Positions 1 through 10,652 are shown, numbered from the stretch's first letter. The stretch is 64,000 nt of DNA from Sphaerisporangium sp. (GCA_025964675.1 JAOPYI010000116.1:27621-91620), one strand, 5' to 3'. The notes: generated from the letters alone by a model not told the origin. A program made the numbers and translations.

Positions 1-2
1 GT

Positions 3-3122
<3,120 letters not shown>

Positions 3123-3167
3123 GAGAGCGCGCCGTGCCCGCGCCAGAGCACCCTAGAGTGAGGTTCC

Positions 3168-3524
3168 ATGCACGCGTTCGACGTCCTCGGCGATCCGGTC
3201 CGGCGGCGGATCCTGGAGCTGCTCGCCGACGGTGAGCGCTCCGCCGGCGAGATCGGCACCGTCGTGCAGGGCGAGTTCGGCATCTCGCAGCCCGGCGTGT
3301 CGCAGCACCTGCGGGTGCTGCGTGACAACGGGTTCACGACCGTACGCGCGGAGGGCACCCGGCGCCTGTACGCCGTCGATCCCGCGCCCCTGCGCGAGGT
3401 GGACCTGTGGCTGGAGAACTTCCGGAGGTTCTGGAGCATGCGCCTTGACGCGCTGGGCACCGAGCTGGTGCGGGGCAGGCGGGAACGCCGCGCCAAGGGA
3501 GAGGACGCCGGGCAGTCGGGCTGA
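3168..3524 (+). CDS. ArsR-family winged-helix regulator (no metal-site Cys)
   Basis: A 118-residue DNA-binding protein. Residues 1-75 form an ArsR-type winged helix: DPVRRRILELLADGE, then a QPGVSQHLRVLRDNG recognition helix, then a GTRRLYAVDP wing. There is no cysteine, so metal sensing through the classical Cys sites is unlikely. The tail with FRRFWSMRLDALGTEL resembles the ArsR subgroup that usually sits beside SRPBCC/AHSA1 genes, but no such gene is here. The start is preceded by a GTGAGG ribosome site. It lies 45 bp after cobN on the same strand and faces the next gene tail to tail. Target unknown. Confidence 0.85.
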   Translation: MHAFDVLGDPVRRRILELLADGERSAGEIGTVVQGEFGISQPGVSQHLRVLRDNGFTTVRAEGTRRLYAVDPAPLREVDLWLENFRRFWSMRLDALGTELVRGRRERRAKGEDAGQSG

Positions 3525-3535
3525 GACGCGCAGGA

Positions 3536-3558
3536 CGCCCTTGCCGAGGGGCAGGGCG
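3536..3558. terminator. Bidirectional hairpin between convergent genes
   Basis: CGCCCT-t-GCC pairs with GGC-AGGGCG (one bulged T, 4-nt loop) in the short gap between the ArsR stop and the stop of the convergent transglutaminase-like gene. The placement fits a shared terminator. Confidence 0.6.
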
Positions 3559-3559
3559 G

Positions 3560-4471
3560 TCAGGAGCGCAGGGTGACGGTGTTGGTGCCCGCGTAGGTGG
3601 TGTGGGAGACGATGGCCGGCGGGGTGCGCAGAGCGGGGTTCGCGAGGAACAGGTTCCGCAATCGGGAGAACGGGGCGCCGTCGCTCTCGGCCTCGGCGAC
3701 CGTGTCCAGCAGCCTGATCTCGGCGTCCTGGAGGTCCTTGTGGAACCTCTCCGCGAGGTCCCAGCCGTCCCACGGCAGCACCTCGGCCTTGTTGAGGGCC
3801 GCGAGGTCCCGTACGACGTTGCTCTGGACGAAGTCCATTCCGGACAGGTTGATGGAGGACACGCCGAAGCTCGCCGGGTCGGCCAGCCCGGCGCGGCACG
3901 CCCGCCAGGCGTCGCCCGCCACGAGGAACCGGTCCCTCGGCACGTCCATCGGGTCGAACGGGATTTTGAAGGCTTCCATCAGCTCGGGGGCGGGGAGCTG
4001 GGCGTCGATCAGCGTCCATCCGCGCTCCGGATGCCGGTACTCCGCGACCCAGTGATCCTCATGGTGGCCGGGGACGAAGTACGAGGCGAAGCCGCAGCGG
4101 ATGCGGGCGGGCGTGCCCGTGCTCCGCAGCAGGGAGCACAGCACGAGCGCGAAGTCGCGGCAGGTCCCGGCGAACCGCCTGGCGGGCGGGCGCGCGACCG
4201 TCAGCGGCATGCCGTCCATTTCGGTGACGATGCGAAGGATGGCGGAGACGTAGCGCGTCTCGGCCTCGTTCCTGCGGTGTTCCGGCAGCGTGAAGCCGAA
4301 GAGGTGGGTCTCCTCGCGGTGGATGAGGAGGTTCCTGACGATCAAGGAGAGCTGGCCTGGATCGGTGGGAAGGCCGTCCAGCCTGCTCAGGTCCCCGGGG
4401 TCGCTGAAGACGCTGTGGTGGAGATAGAAGGCCCGCTCTTCCGCTTCGAGCGCGTGATGTGCGTCGGTCAT
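3560..4471 (-). CDS. Transglutaminase-like domain protein
   Basis: A 303-residue soluble protein of the transglutaminase-like (papain-fold) superfamily. The triad can be seen in order: Cys in FAGTCRDFALVLCSLLR, His in HHEDHWVAEY and Asp in WTLIDAQ, with the GTPARIRCGF linker typical of bacterial members. No signal peptide is seen, so it is probably cytoplasmic. The ATG at 4471 is chosen because GAGGGAAGG lies just upstream on the minus strand. The open frame continues further upstream without plausible coding content. It stands alone between convergent and same-strand neighbours. The substrate is unknown; proteolytic, amidase and cross-linking activities all occur in this fold. Confidence 0.8.
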   Translation of the reverse strand: MTDAHHALEAEERAFYLHHSVFSDPGDLSRLDGLPTDPGQLSLIVRNLLIHREETHLFGFTLPEHRRNEAETRYVSAILRIVTEMDGMPLTVARPPARRFAGTCRDFALVLCSLLRSTGTPARIRCGFASYFVPGHHEDHWVAEYRHPERGWTLIDAQLPAPELMEAFKIPFDPMDVPRDRFLVAGDAWRACRAGLADPASFGVSSINLSGMDFVQSNVVRDLAALNKAEVLPWDGWDLAERFHKDLQDAEIRLLDTVAEAESDGAPFSRLRNLFLANPALRTPPAIVSHTTYAGTNTVTLRS

Positions 4472-4619
4472 GGTCGCCTTCCCTCGCGATGTAAAGGAAC
4501 CGAGCGGCCTTAGCTTGACGGGACTTAACGGCAAATGTCCACAATATCGTTTGTAAATTCGGCGGTCTTGGAACATGGCGCCGATCGGGCCGCAACCTGC
4601 CGCCGTCTCGGTGACCGCG

Positions 4620-5612
4620 TCAGGGCCGCTTCGAAGGCGGAGGGACGGACCCGTCGCTCCTGTGCGTGGGGCCGTGCGGATCGGCGCAGTGGGGGTCGGC
4701 GTAGCCGAACGTGAGCAGATCGGACCTCGCGTGGTCGACCTGCAGGGTGGTGTGGCCGATGCCGTACTGATCGTGGACCATGCGCTCGGCGGCGACCCGT
4801 ATGGCATGGCAGTCGGCGCCCGGGGTCACCAGGATGTGCGCGGACAGCGCGGCGTAGCCGGAGGTGACCTCCCAGATGTGCAGGTCATGCACCTCCACGA
4901 CGTGCTCGAGCGCGGCCGCCTTCCTGCCGATCTCGGCGGGGTTCATCCCCGCGGGCGCGGCCTCCATGAAGACCCTGCCGGAGTCGCGGACCAGACCCCA
5001 GCCGGCCTTGAGCATCAGGGCGGCGACCACCAGCGCGGCGATGGCGTCGGCCCGGCTCCAGCCGGTCAGCCAGATCACCAGCCCGGCGATCGTGGTGGCC
5101 ACGAACGCGTAGAGGTCGCTCAGGATGTGCTGGAAGGCGCCCTCGACGTTGAGGCTGGTCCTGTTCGCCCTGCTGAGCATCCAGGTCGCGGCGACGTTGA
5201 CGACGATCCCGGTCAGCCCGGTGGCGACGACGTACGCTCCTTGGACCGCGGGCGGCGTGACGAGGCGGCCGATGCCCTGGTACACGAAATAGGCGCTCAG
5301 TAGGAGCAGGGTGATGCCGTTGATCTGCGCGGATATGATCTCGGCGCGTTTGAGCCCGTAGGTGAAGCCTCCTTGCGGAGGGCGCTGGGCGATCCGCATC
5401 GCGATCAGCGCGAAGACGATCGCGATGGCGTCGGTCAGCATGTGGCCCGCGTCGGAGATCAGAGCGAGGGAGCCCGCGACGATGCCGACGACCACCTCGA
5501 CGGCCATGAAGCCCAAGATCAGCGCGAGCGCTCCGGTCAGGTAGCGCCTGTCGGCCTCGGCGCTGACGCCGTGCCCGTGTCCGTGCCCCTTGTCGCGGCC
5601 GGGCTCAGCCAT
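4620..5612 (-). CDS. Cation diffusion facilitator (Zn/Cd/Co exporter, CzcD/ZitB type)
   Basis: A 330-residue inner-membrane CDF antiporter that exports divalent metal in exchange for protons. It has a His-rich N-terminus (GHGHGHG), six predicted membrane segments, and the transport-site pairs HMLTD in TM2 and HILSD in TM5, the HxxxD/HxxxD set typical of zinc-type members. A cytoplasmic ferredoxin-like tail (about residues 215-300) contains HDLHIWE. The ATG at 5612 overlaps the end of the upstream ArsR gene by 8 bp, so the two form an operon and the ArsR protein is the obvious metal sensor for this exporter. The 26 in-frame residues upstream of this Met lie inside arsR and are not coding. Confidence 0.93.
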   Translation of the reverse strand: MAEPGRDKGHGHGHGVSAEADRRYLTGALALILGFMAVEVVVGIVAGSLALISDAGHMLTDAIAIVFALIAMRIAQRPPQGGFTYGLKRAEIISAQINGITLLLLSAYFVYQGIGRLVTPPAVQGAYVVATGLTGIVVNVAATWMLSRANRTSLNVEGAFQHILSDLYAFVATTIAGLVIWLTGWSRADAIAALVVAALMLKAGWGLVRDSGRVFMEAAPAGMNPAEIGRKAAALEHVVEVHDLHIWEVTSGYAALSAHILVTPGADCHAIRVAAERMVHDQYGIGHTTLQVDHARSDLLTFGYADPHCADPHGPTHRSDGSVPPPSKRP

Positions 5613-6009
5613 CGCCGAGCTCCCCCTCCGTGTGCCTGGCATGGGTGATGGCCAGGTCGAAGAGCATGCGCACGTGGGAGTCGGCAAGCTGGTAGTAGGC
5701 CATGCGCCCGGACCGCCGCACCTTGACGACCCGGCGCATCCGGAGCAGCCGCAGAGCGTGGGAGGCGCCGGACATGCTCTGGCCGGTCGCCGCGGCGAGG
5801 TCGCACACGCACATCTCGCCGCCCTCGAGCAGCGCCGCCATCATCCGCAGCCGGCCGGGATCGGCGAGCAGGCCGAACACCTGGGCGAGATCCTCCACCG
5901 TCTCCTCGGAGGGCAGAGCCTGGCGGACCGACGACACCCGCTCCGCGTCGACCACCGGCACCGAGCAGGCGTCCACGTCCACCACTACAACGCTTGAACG
6001 ATGCTTCAT
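5605..6009 (-). CDS. ArsR/SmtB-family metal-sensing repressor
   Basis: A 134-residue winged-helix regulator, first gene of an operon with the CDF exporter. It has LAQVFGLLADPGRLRMMAALLEGGEMCVCDLAAATGQSMSGASHALRLLRMRRVV followed by the RRSGRMAYYQL wing; the C-V-C in the alpha-3 region (ExCVCDL) is the classical metal site of ArsR/SmtB sensors. The C-terminal HVRMLFDLAITHARHTEG has the D/H spacing of the alpha-5 zinc site. The ATG at 6009 is chosen because the conserved region follows it and a -10 box lies 7 nt upstream with no Shine-Dalgarno, which implies a leaderless message. It probably represses its own operon until zinc, cadmium or cobalt binds. Confidence 0.9.
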   Translation of the reverse strand: MKHRSSVVVVDVDACSVPVVDAERVSSVRQALPSEETVEDLAQVFGLLADPGRLRMMAALLEGGEMCVCDLAAATGQSMSGASHALRLLRMRRVVKVRRSGRMAYYQLADSHVRMLFDLAITHARHTEGELGDG

Positions 6010-6046
6010 ACATTGAAGTGTATGAAGTGCGGCTCGCCGCTGTCGA
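6004..6046 (-). promoter_or_regulatory. Leaderless promoter covered by a 9-6-9 ArsR operator
   Basis: On the minus strand a TCGACA -35 (6041-6046), an 18-bp spacer and a TACACT -10 (6017-6022) end 7 nt before the ATG at 6009. A perfect inverted repeat, CTTCATACA-6nt-TGTATGAAG (6004-6027), covers both the -10 and the start codon. Repressor bound here would block polymerase and the translation start together. Confidence 0.75.
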
Positions 6047-6052
6047 CTCCAG

Positions 6053-6086
6053 GGGCTGTGCCGCACCGGACGGTACGGCACAGCCC
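6053..6086 (-). terminator. Terminator of the carbonic anhydrase gene
   Basis: GGGCTGTGCCG (6053-6063) pairs perfectly with CGGCACAGCCC (6076-6086) across a 12-nt spacer that contains further CCG/CGG pairing. It lies 24 bp beyond the stop of the minus-strand carbonic anhydrase gene and just upstream of the arsR -35. Confidence 0.75.
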
Positions 6087-6109
6087 TGAGGTTCGGTTGT
6101 CAACCGGGA

Positions 6110-6694
6110 TCACAGGGGCGTGAAGGCCCCGGTCTCTCGCTGGTAGTTGGACACGACGCCCGTGTCCACCTCGTAGAACCAGCCGTGCAGGCGCAGCCGG
6201 CCGCCGGCGAGGCGCCGGGCCACCTGGGGATAGCGGCGCAGCTTGTCGAGCTGGGCGACGAGATGGGCCGGGCCGGGCTCCTCGTCCCCGGTCGCCCGGG
6301 CCTCCCGCCAGCGGTGGGTCTGGAGCAGCCACCAGCGGGTGGTGGGAGCCGAGCGCAGCGTCCACGAACGGACCCGGCCCTGGACGGCGCCGCAGTGGGT
6401 GTGGCCGCAGACGATCACATCGCGCACGCCGAGGATGTTCACGGCGTACTCGATGGTGGCGGCCTCGGCGGTGAGCCGGCCGAGGCGGTAGGGCGGGATG
6501 ACGTTCCCCGCGGTGCGCAGCTCGAACAGCTGGCCGGGCCGGGCTCCGGTGATCAGGGAGGGGATGACCTGCGCGTCGGAGCAGGTGATGAACATCGCCT
6601 GGGGCGAGACGTCCTCGCTGAGGGTGGCTGCCCGTTCTCGGCCTCCGCTCATCCTCTGGTGGAATGTGCGGGCATGGTCGATCAACGACTGCAT
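6110..6694 (-). CDS. Beta-carbonic anhydrase-like protein with CxDxQ motif
   Basis: A 194-residue member of the beta-class carbonic anhydrase family (CO2 + H2O to bicarbonate; zinc enzyme, cytoplasmic). Zinc ligands are visible as C38 (CSDAQ) and H/C in CGHTHCG. The FELRTAGNVIPPY and LHGWFYEVDTG blocks are family hallmarks. The catalytic Asp-Arg dyad motif CxDxR reads CSDAQ: residue 42 is Gln (CAG at 6569-6571), so normal catalysis is doubtful. The start at 6694 follows AAGGAG at a 9-nt spacing on the minus strand. It is followed by its own terminator. Confidence 0.88.
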   Translation of the reverse strand: MQSLIDHARTFHQRMSGGRERAATLSEDVSPQAMFITCSDAQVIPSLITGARPGQLFELRTAGNVIPPYRLGRLTAEAATIEYAVNILGVRDVIVCGHTHCGAVQGRVRSWTLRSAPTTRWWLLQTHRWREARATGDEEPGPAHLVAQLDKLRRYPQVARRLAGGRLRLHGWFYEVDTGVVSNYQRETGAFTPL

Positions 6695-6788
6695 GGAAGT
6701 GGACTCCTTCGTGCTGATGACAGGCATGGAAGACCGGTCGGACGCGGCGGGCGCCCGATCCCCGCGCCAAGCGCGGGAGATCCTCTGA

Positions 6789-7196
6789 TCAGCAGCGAAA
6801 GATCGGTAGCCGCGGCCCTGTCGGCCGCGCCCATCGCAGGGCGGGGAAGCCCACTCCGGACTTCTCCGCCGGAGAGGCCGCCTTCCCGACGGCTCTGGGC
6901 TTACGCGATGGGTGCCCGCCGTGACGTGACGACGGTGGTGGAGGCTTGACCCATCCGGCGGCGCACGGGTGCTCCGATGGCTTCGGACAGCCGTCGTGGT
7001 CGATGTCCTCGGGAACCGGCATGGGGGAGGTCGCGGGCGGCGTCTCGGCGGAGGGGACGACCGGGGCCGCATACGCGACCGGAAAGAAGCTCAAATGACC
7101 GTCATGGGGGATGATGCCGTGGAAAAGCAGGATGACGGCGGCCACGGTCACGAAGGTGCGAAGAGCCGCCCGCACCGCAGATCGTCGCTCCGTCAA
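6789..7196 (-). CDS. Small membrane-anchored/secreted Pro-rich hypothetical protein
   Basis: A 135-residue hypothetical. Residues 8-45 hold an Arg-rich start, a hydrophobic helix (LRTFVTVAAVILLFHGIIP) and a possible signal-peptidase site near VAYAAP. The rest is Pro/Arg-rich with HDGH and HDGCPKPSEHPC, which could bind metal. The TTG start at 7196 has GGGGCG upstream; an ATG 5 bp upstream is out of frame. It is 94 bp upstream of the carbonic anhydrase gene on the same strand and downstream of a perfect palindrome. No family recognised. The C-terminal half is low-complexity and could be non-coding. Confidence 0.45.
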   Translation of the reverse strand: MTERRSAVRAALRTFVTVAAVILLFHGIIPHDGHLSFFPVAYAAPVVPSAETPPATSPMPVPEDIDHDGCPKPSEHPCAAGWVKPPPPSSRHGGHPSRKPRAVGKAASPAEKSGVGFPALRWARPTGPRLPIFRC

Positions 7197-7227
7197 CGCA
7201 TCGCCCCACTACCTATAGCGTGCAGTT

Positions 7228-7244
7228 GACTACTGATAGTAGTC
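7228..7244. promoter_or_regulatory. Perfect inverted repeat GACTAC-TGATA-GTAGTC
   Basis: A 6-5-6 palindrome 32 bp upstream of the minus-strand small-protein start. A TATAGG -10-like element lies between them on the minus strand. It looks like a dimeric repressor or activator site; the regulator is unknown. Confidence 0.45.
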
Positions 7245-7327
7245 GAAGAGTCGTGTTCCGTACATCTCCTGTTTGGCAAAGGTGCTGGTCACGCTATGGG
7301 GCAGGGAGATCGCTGACCCGCCCCCAC

Positions 7328-7396
7328 CGCAAGCTCACGGGCGCCGGCTTAGACGTCGAGTCGATCGCCAGGAACCCCGACGGCACCTACTGGATG
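7328..7396 (+). pseudogene. Relic of a phytase-like esterase gene
   Basis: This short plus-strand frame encodes LTGAGLDVESIARNPDGTYW, which matches the LTG..xDxESxxRxPDGTxW motif of the esterase-like-activity-of-phytase family. The frame loses resemblance immediately on both sides. It contains a rare TTA leucine codon. It lies just past the 3' end of the minus-strand sialidase gene and is read as a decayed fragment, not a gene. Confidence 0.4.
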
Positions 7397-7420
7397 CCCC
7401 CATCTCCTCCGCCGGTCGGG

Positions 7421-9736
7421 TCACCCCGCGGGGGAGGTCGCGGTCACGCGGGTCCACTCGATGCGGGCCTCGGCGGAGTTGCCGTGCGCGGTCCCTGTCA
7501 CCCAGTGCATGACCTGCGGGTTCTCCCGGCTGTTCTGCACCACCCAGGTGGCCCCGGTGTCGGCCCCGTCGCGATGGAGGTGGGCCACCCCGGCACTGTC
7601 GACCGTGACCTTCCAGGTCGACGGAGCGGGCGCCGTGGCCGAGGAGTAGACCTTCTCCCACACGCTCGAGCCCTTCTTCATCGTCCAGACGCCGCTCTTC
7701 TGGACCGTCAGCATCAGACGCACGTAGCCGTTGGTGACCCTGGTGCCGAGGGTGACGCCCTCGCCCGTGGCGGGGTCCAGGGCGCTGTCGTCATCGACCT
7801 GCCCCCGGAACTCCAGCGTGAAGTCGCAGCCCTTGGTGACGTCGAGACCGATCGACGCCTTCGACACCTTCTGGGTGGTGCTGCGGAGCCGCAGGTGGCC
7901 TCCGGTCACCTCGGCCACGCCTCCCGAGCGGTCGAGAGCCCAGTCGCCGAACGTGTCCCAGGTGCTGCTCGCGACGTCGTCGACGACCTCCACCAGGTCC
8001 ACCAGGGCCTCCGCGGGAGCGGCGGCGGTGCCCGAGCACCACACCGACACCTGCGGAGCCTCACGGGAAGAGGCGACCACCCACCCGGCCCCCGTCTCGG
8101 CCCCGTCATGGAAGAGGGTGGCGTTGCCCCCGGCGTCGACGACCACCTGCCACACGTGAGAGCCCGCCGTGTCGCCGGGCGTCGCGTGGACGCGGCTCCA
8201 CCCGCCCGTGCCCTGGACGAACGAGTACACGCCGTCGGGCTGGAGTGCCAGCATCAGTCTCCGGGCTCCGGTGGCGACCTTCAGCGCGAGGCCGGCGCCA
8301 GCTCCGGTGCCCGGGTCCAGCACGGAGTACGAGGTCATCCGCGCCTTCATCGTCGCGACGAACCCGCTGGAGGGGCCGTACCGCTGGGTGACGCCCGAGA
8401 AGCCCGCCGTCGCGTCGGCCAGGCGCAGGCGACCGGACGTGTCGAGCTCGACGGCGCCGCCGCCGGTCGTCACGGTCCAGCCGGACAGCTCGTCCCACTT
8501 CGGGCCGATCCCGGTGAAGGCCTTGGAGATGTCGAGCTTCGCCACCTTGATGTTGGTCTGGTTGTGCTCCCAGACGACGAGGAAGCGGCCCGGCTCGTAC
8601 TCGGCCGCGCTCGCGTACACGTCCCAGCCTCGGGCCGCGCCCTTGGTCAGCCGCGTGCCGTCCGCGAAGAGCCGTCCCGGGCCCCAGGGGGCGTGCGGGC
8701 GCTTGATCTTGTAGCAGAGGACCTCGCGGTACTGGTCGGGCTTGCTCGCGCCCGCGCCGGTGAACGGGCCGGCGAGGGTGTTGTAGATCGTGAGGTACTG
8801 GTCGTTCGTGTCCTTCGCGAAGAACCCTTTGACGTAATAATTCGGGATATTGGGGTCTAAGGTCATCGGGGACCAGGTCAGCCCGCCGTCCGTGCTGGTG
8901 GCGGTCGCGGCGTAGGCGGCATGGGTGCGGTAGAAGGCGTCCTTGCCGGCCGCCGACGTGCCTCCCGTGTGGTCCAGCGTGCGCGTCACCATGAGCAGCG
9001 TGCCCGGCGCGTCGTGCGACACGACGAGCTGGGGCTCCTCGACGCCGATGCCCGGAGGGTTCGCGGCGAGCGCCCCAGGCGTCCAGGTGACCAGGTCCGC
9101 CGACCGCAGCACGCCCGCCCGCGTGGCGCCCCTGGACTCCTGCCAGTAGGGGATCAGCCAGGTCCCGTCATACTTCACCGGCTTGCCCGCCACCACGACG
9201 CCCCTGCTGTTGCCGGCCACGGCGACGTTGATGGGGAAGTCGGTCCAGGTACGGCCGCCGTCGGTGCTCCTCTTCGCCACCATCGCCACGGGGAAGCCGT
9301 CGACGTTCCCCTGCCCGTCCCGGTCGGTGGCGGTCGTGATCCGGCCGAGCAGGGCGTACAGGGTGCCCGCGTCATTCAGGAAGATCACGTAGTGGTAGCG
9401 ATAGGTCGAGGTCGCGGCGGCGAGCGTGCCGGTCGTCCAGGTCGCTCCGCCGTCGCCGGAGCGGGCGTACAGGATGGAGCCCTGGTCGGTCGGGGTGGGG
9501 TCGCGGCCGTCCCGTGCCCCCGACCGCCAGCCGACCACCACGCGCCGGGCGTCGAGGGCGACGATGTCGGGCACGCGGTTACCCTCGTGCGCCAGCTCGC
9601 CCTGCGAGTCGCTCTCCACCGCCCGGTAGACGATGACCGGGTCGCCGACCGCCGCTCCGACGATGTCGGCGTCCGGCCAGGATCGCGCGCGGCCATGGCC
9701 CGGGGGGACGGTCGGAGTCATGATCACAGGGAACAC
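7421..9736 (-). CDS. Sialidase-like (BNR/Asp-box) protein with two C-terminal repeats
   Basis: A 771-residue protein. Residues 45-410 form a sialidase-type beta-propeller: the entry strand NRVPDIVALDARRVVVGWRSG, then Asp boxes SGDGGATW, STDGGRTW and STDGGLTW. The C-terminal 330 residues are two diverged copies of a roughly 150-residue beta-rich domain. Each copy contains (L/T)DPxTGxGxxL, RRLMLALQ or VRLMLTVQ, a VxHLHRDGA- or ATLFHDGA-type strand, and SREAPQV or SRENPQV. Likely role is hydrolysis or binding of terminal sugars on a polymer. There is no signal peptide, which is unusual for the family. The GTG at 9736 is taken as the start (GGGGCGG upstream); ATG at 9721 is the alternative. Confidence 0.75.
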   Translation of the reverse strand: MFPVIMTPTVPPGHGRARSWPDADIVGAAVGDPVIVYRAVESDSQGELAHEGNRVPDIVALDARRVVVGWRSGARDGRDPTPTDQGSILYARSGDGGATWTTGTLAAATSTYRYHYVIFLNDAGTLYALLGRITTATDRDGQGNVDGFPVAMVAKRSTDGGRTWTDFPINVAVAGNSRGVVVAGKPVKYDGTWLIPYWQESRGATRAGVLRSADLVTWTPGALAANPPGIGVEEPQLVVSHDAPGTLLMVTRTLDHTGGTSAAGKDAFYRTHAAYAATATSTDGGLTWSPMTLDPNIPNYYVKGFFAKDTNDQYLTIYNTLAGPFTGAGASKPDQYREVLCYKIKRPHAPWGPGRLFADGTRLTKGAARGWDVYASAAEYEPGRFLVVWEHNQTNIKVAKLDISKAFTGIGPKWDELSGWTVTTGGGAVELDTSGRLRLADATAGFSGVTQRYGPSSGFVATMKARMTSYSVLDPGTGAGAGLALKVATGARRLMLALQPDGVYSFVQGTGGWSRVHATPGDTAGSHVWQVVVDAGGNATLFHDGAETGAGWVVASSREAPQVSVWCSGTAAAPAEALVDLVEVVDDVASSTWDTFGDWALDRSGGVAEVTGGHLRLRSTTQKVSKASIGLDVTKGCDFTLEFRGQVDDDSALDPATGEGVTLGTRVTNGYVRLMLTVQKSGVWTMKKGSSVWEKVYSSATAPAPSTWKVTVDSAGVAHLHRDGADTGATWVVQNSRENPQVMHWVTGTAHGNSAEARIEWTRVTATSPAG

Positions 9737-9782
9737 GACCGCCCCGCGTGGGGCAGCGAATCCACCACGCTTTCATCAGGTG

Positions 9783-9881
9783 TTCACCTTGGAGTGCTGA
9801 CGGTGTACGTGCCGTTCCGCAGGCTGTTGATCGTCGTACCGCTCGGCAGGGTCCACTTGGTGGTGGCCGCCTTGGGAGATC
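9783..9881 (-). pseudogene. Relic of a family 2 cellulose/chitin-binding module
   Basis: Read on the minus strand to a TGA at 9783-9785, the frame gives KWTLPSGTTINSLRNGTYTV, resembling the W-x-LPSG-x-x-(I/V)-x-S-x-WNG strand of CBM2 domains, with the usual Trp of WNG changed to Arg. No start codon or remaining domain is seen upstream. It sits 46 bp before the sialidase start on the same strand, so the region probably once held other secreted carbohydrate-active genes. Confidence 0.35.
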
Positions 9882-9896
9882 GGTCAGGATGGGGAT

Positions 9897-10526
9897 GTGG
9901 ACGTACGCCCTGTTACTCCCTCGGCCCTGGTCGAGGAGCTCGCCGATCGGATAGCCGGGGCGCCCGGGGGATCCTGGGTGCGGGTCGCCCTGGACGGCGC
10001 TCCGGCGGCGCGGCCAGGGGACCTGGCCGACGCACTCGCCGGGCCGTTGCGCGTTCGCGGCCGCGAGGTCCTTCGCGTCTCGGCGGCCGACTTCCTGCGC
10101 CCGGCTTCGCTCCGCTTCGAGTACGGCCGTACCGACCCTGACGCGTTCTACGACGACTGGCTGGACTACGGCGCGCTGTCCCGGGAGGTTCTCAACCCTC
10201 TGGAGCCCACTGGATCGGGAAAGGTCCTCCCCACGCTGTGGGACAGCACCATCGATCGCGCCACCCGCGCGCCGTACGTGACCATGCCTCGGGGCGGGGT
10301 GCTGCTGATGGACGGGGCGCTGCTGCTGGGCCGCTGGCTGCCCTTCGACGTGACCGTGCACCTGTGGCTCTCGCCCGGCGCGCTGGCGCGGCGTACCGCC
10401 GAGGACCAGCGGTGGACCCTGCCCGCCTACGCGAGGTACGAGGAGGAGGCCGGGCCGCTGGACACCGCGGATGTGGTCGTCCGCGCCGACGACCCACGGC
10501 ACCCGGCCGTCGTGGCCGGGTTCTGA
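9897..10526 (+). CDS. Uridine kinase-like P-loop fold protein, P-loop degenerate
   Basis: A 209-residue protein with the layout of actinobacterial uridine kinase-like proteins: an N-terminal helix, VRVALDG strand, VLRVSAADFLRPASLRFEYG (the substrate-side DxF-R segment), FYDDWLDYGALSREVLNPL, VLLMDGALLL and RRTAEDQRW. The phosphate-binding loop that should read G-x4-GK-(S/T) here reads GAPAARPGD, with no Lys or Ser/Thr, so ATP use is doubtful. It starts at GTG 9897 within a GGATGGGG context. It is alone, and its neighbours give no pathway clue. The role may be regulatory or lost. Confidence 0.7.
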   Translation: MDVRPVTPSALVEELADRIAGAPGGSWVRVALDGAPAARPGDLADALAGPLRVRGREVLRVSAADFLRPASLRFEYGRTDPDAFYDDWLDYGALSREVLNPLEPTGSGKVLPTLWDSTIDRATRAPYVTMPRGGVLLMDGALLLGRWLPFDVTVHLWLSPGALARRTAEDQRWTLPAYARYEEEAGPLDTADVVVRADDPRHPAVVAGF

Positions 10527-10630
10527 CGCCTCCTGCCGTTCGCCGGCTGAGCCATCCGCGCGGGAAACGGACGGGGTCGAACACCGGCCAGGCGACCGGA
10601 GACCATCCTTTGCCACCGGACGGGCGGGGT

Positions 10631-10652
10631 TGCCCGGGTGCCCGGCCGGGCA
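10631..10652. other. GC-rich hairpin in the gap before asnB
   Basis: TGCCCGG (10631-10637) can pair with CCGGGCA (10646-10652). An alternative is the uninterrupted palindrome TGCCCGGCCGGGCA at 10639-10652. It lies 104 bp after the kinase-like gene and 72 bp before asnB. It could be a terminator or a leader structure. No known riboswitch consensus is evident. Confidence 0.35.

Noticed and set aside
4514..4530. Third copy of the ROK-type operator (TTGACGGGACTTAACGG)
   Set aside because: Only ACTTAA is shared; the inverted arm and the -10 spacing of the two real copies are absent.
7220..8860. 546-codon plus-strand frame over the sialidase gene
   Set aside because: It is antisense to Asp-box coding sequence; only its first 60 codons hold a family-like fragment, which I report as a relic.
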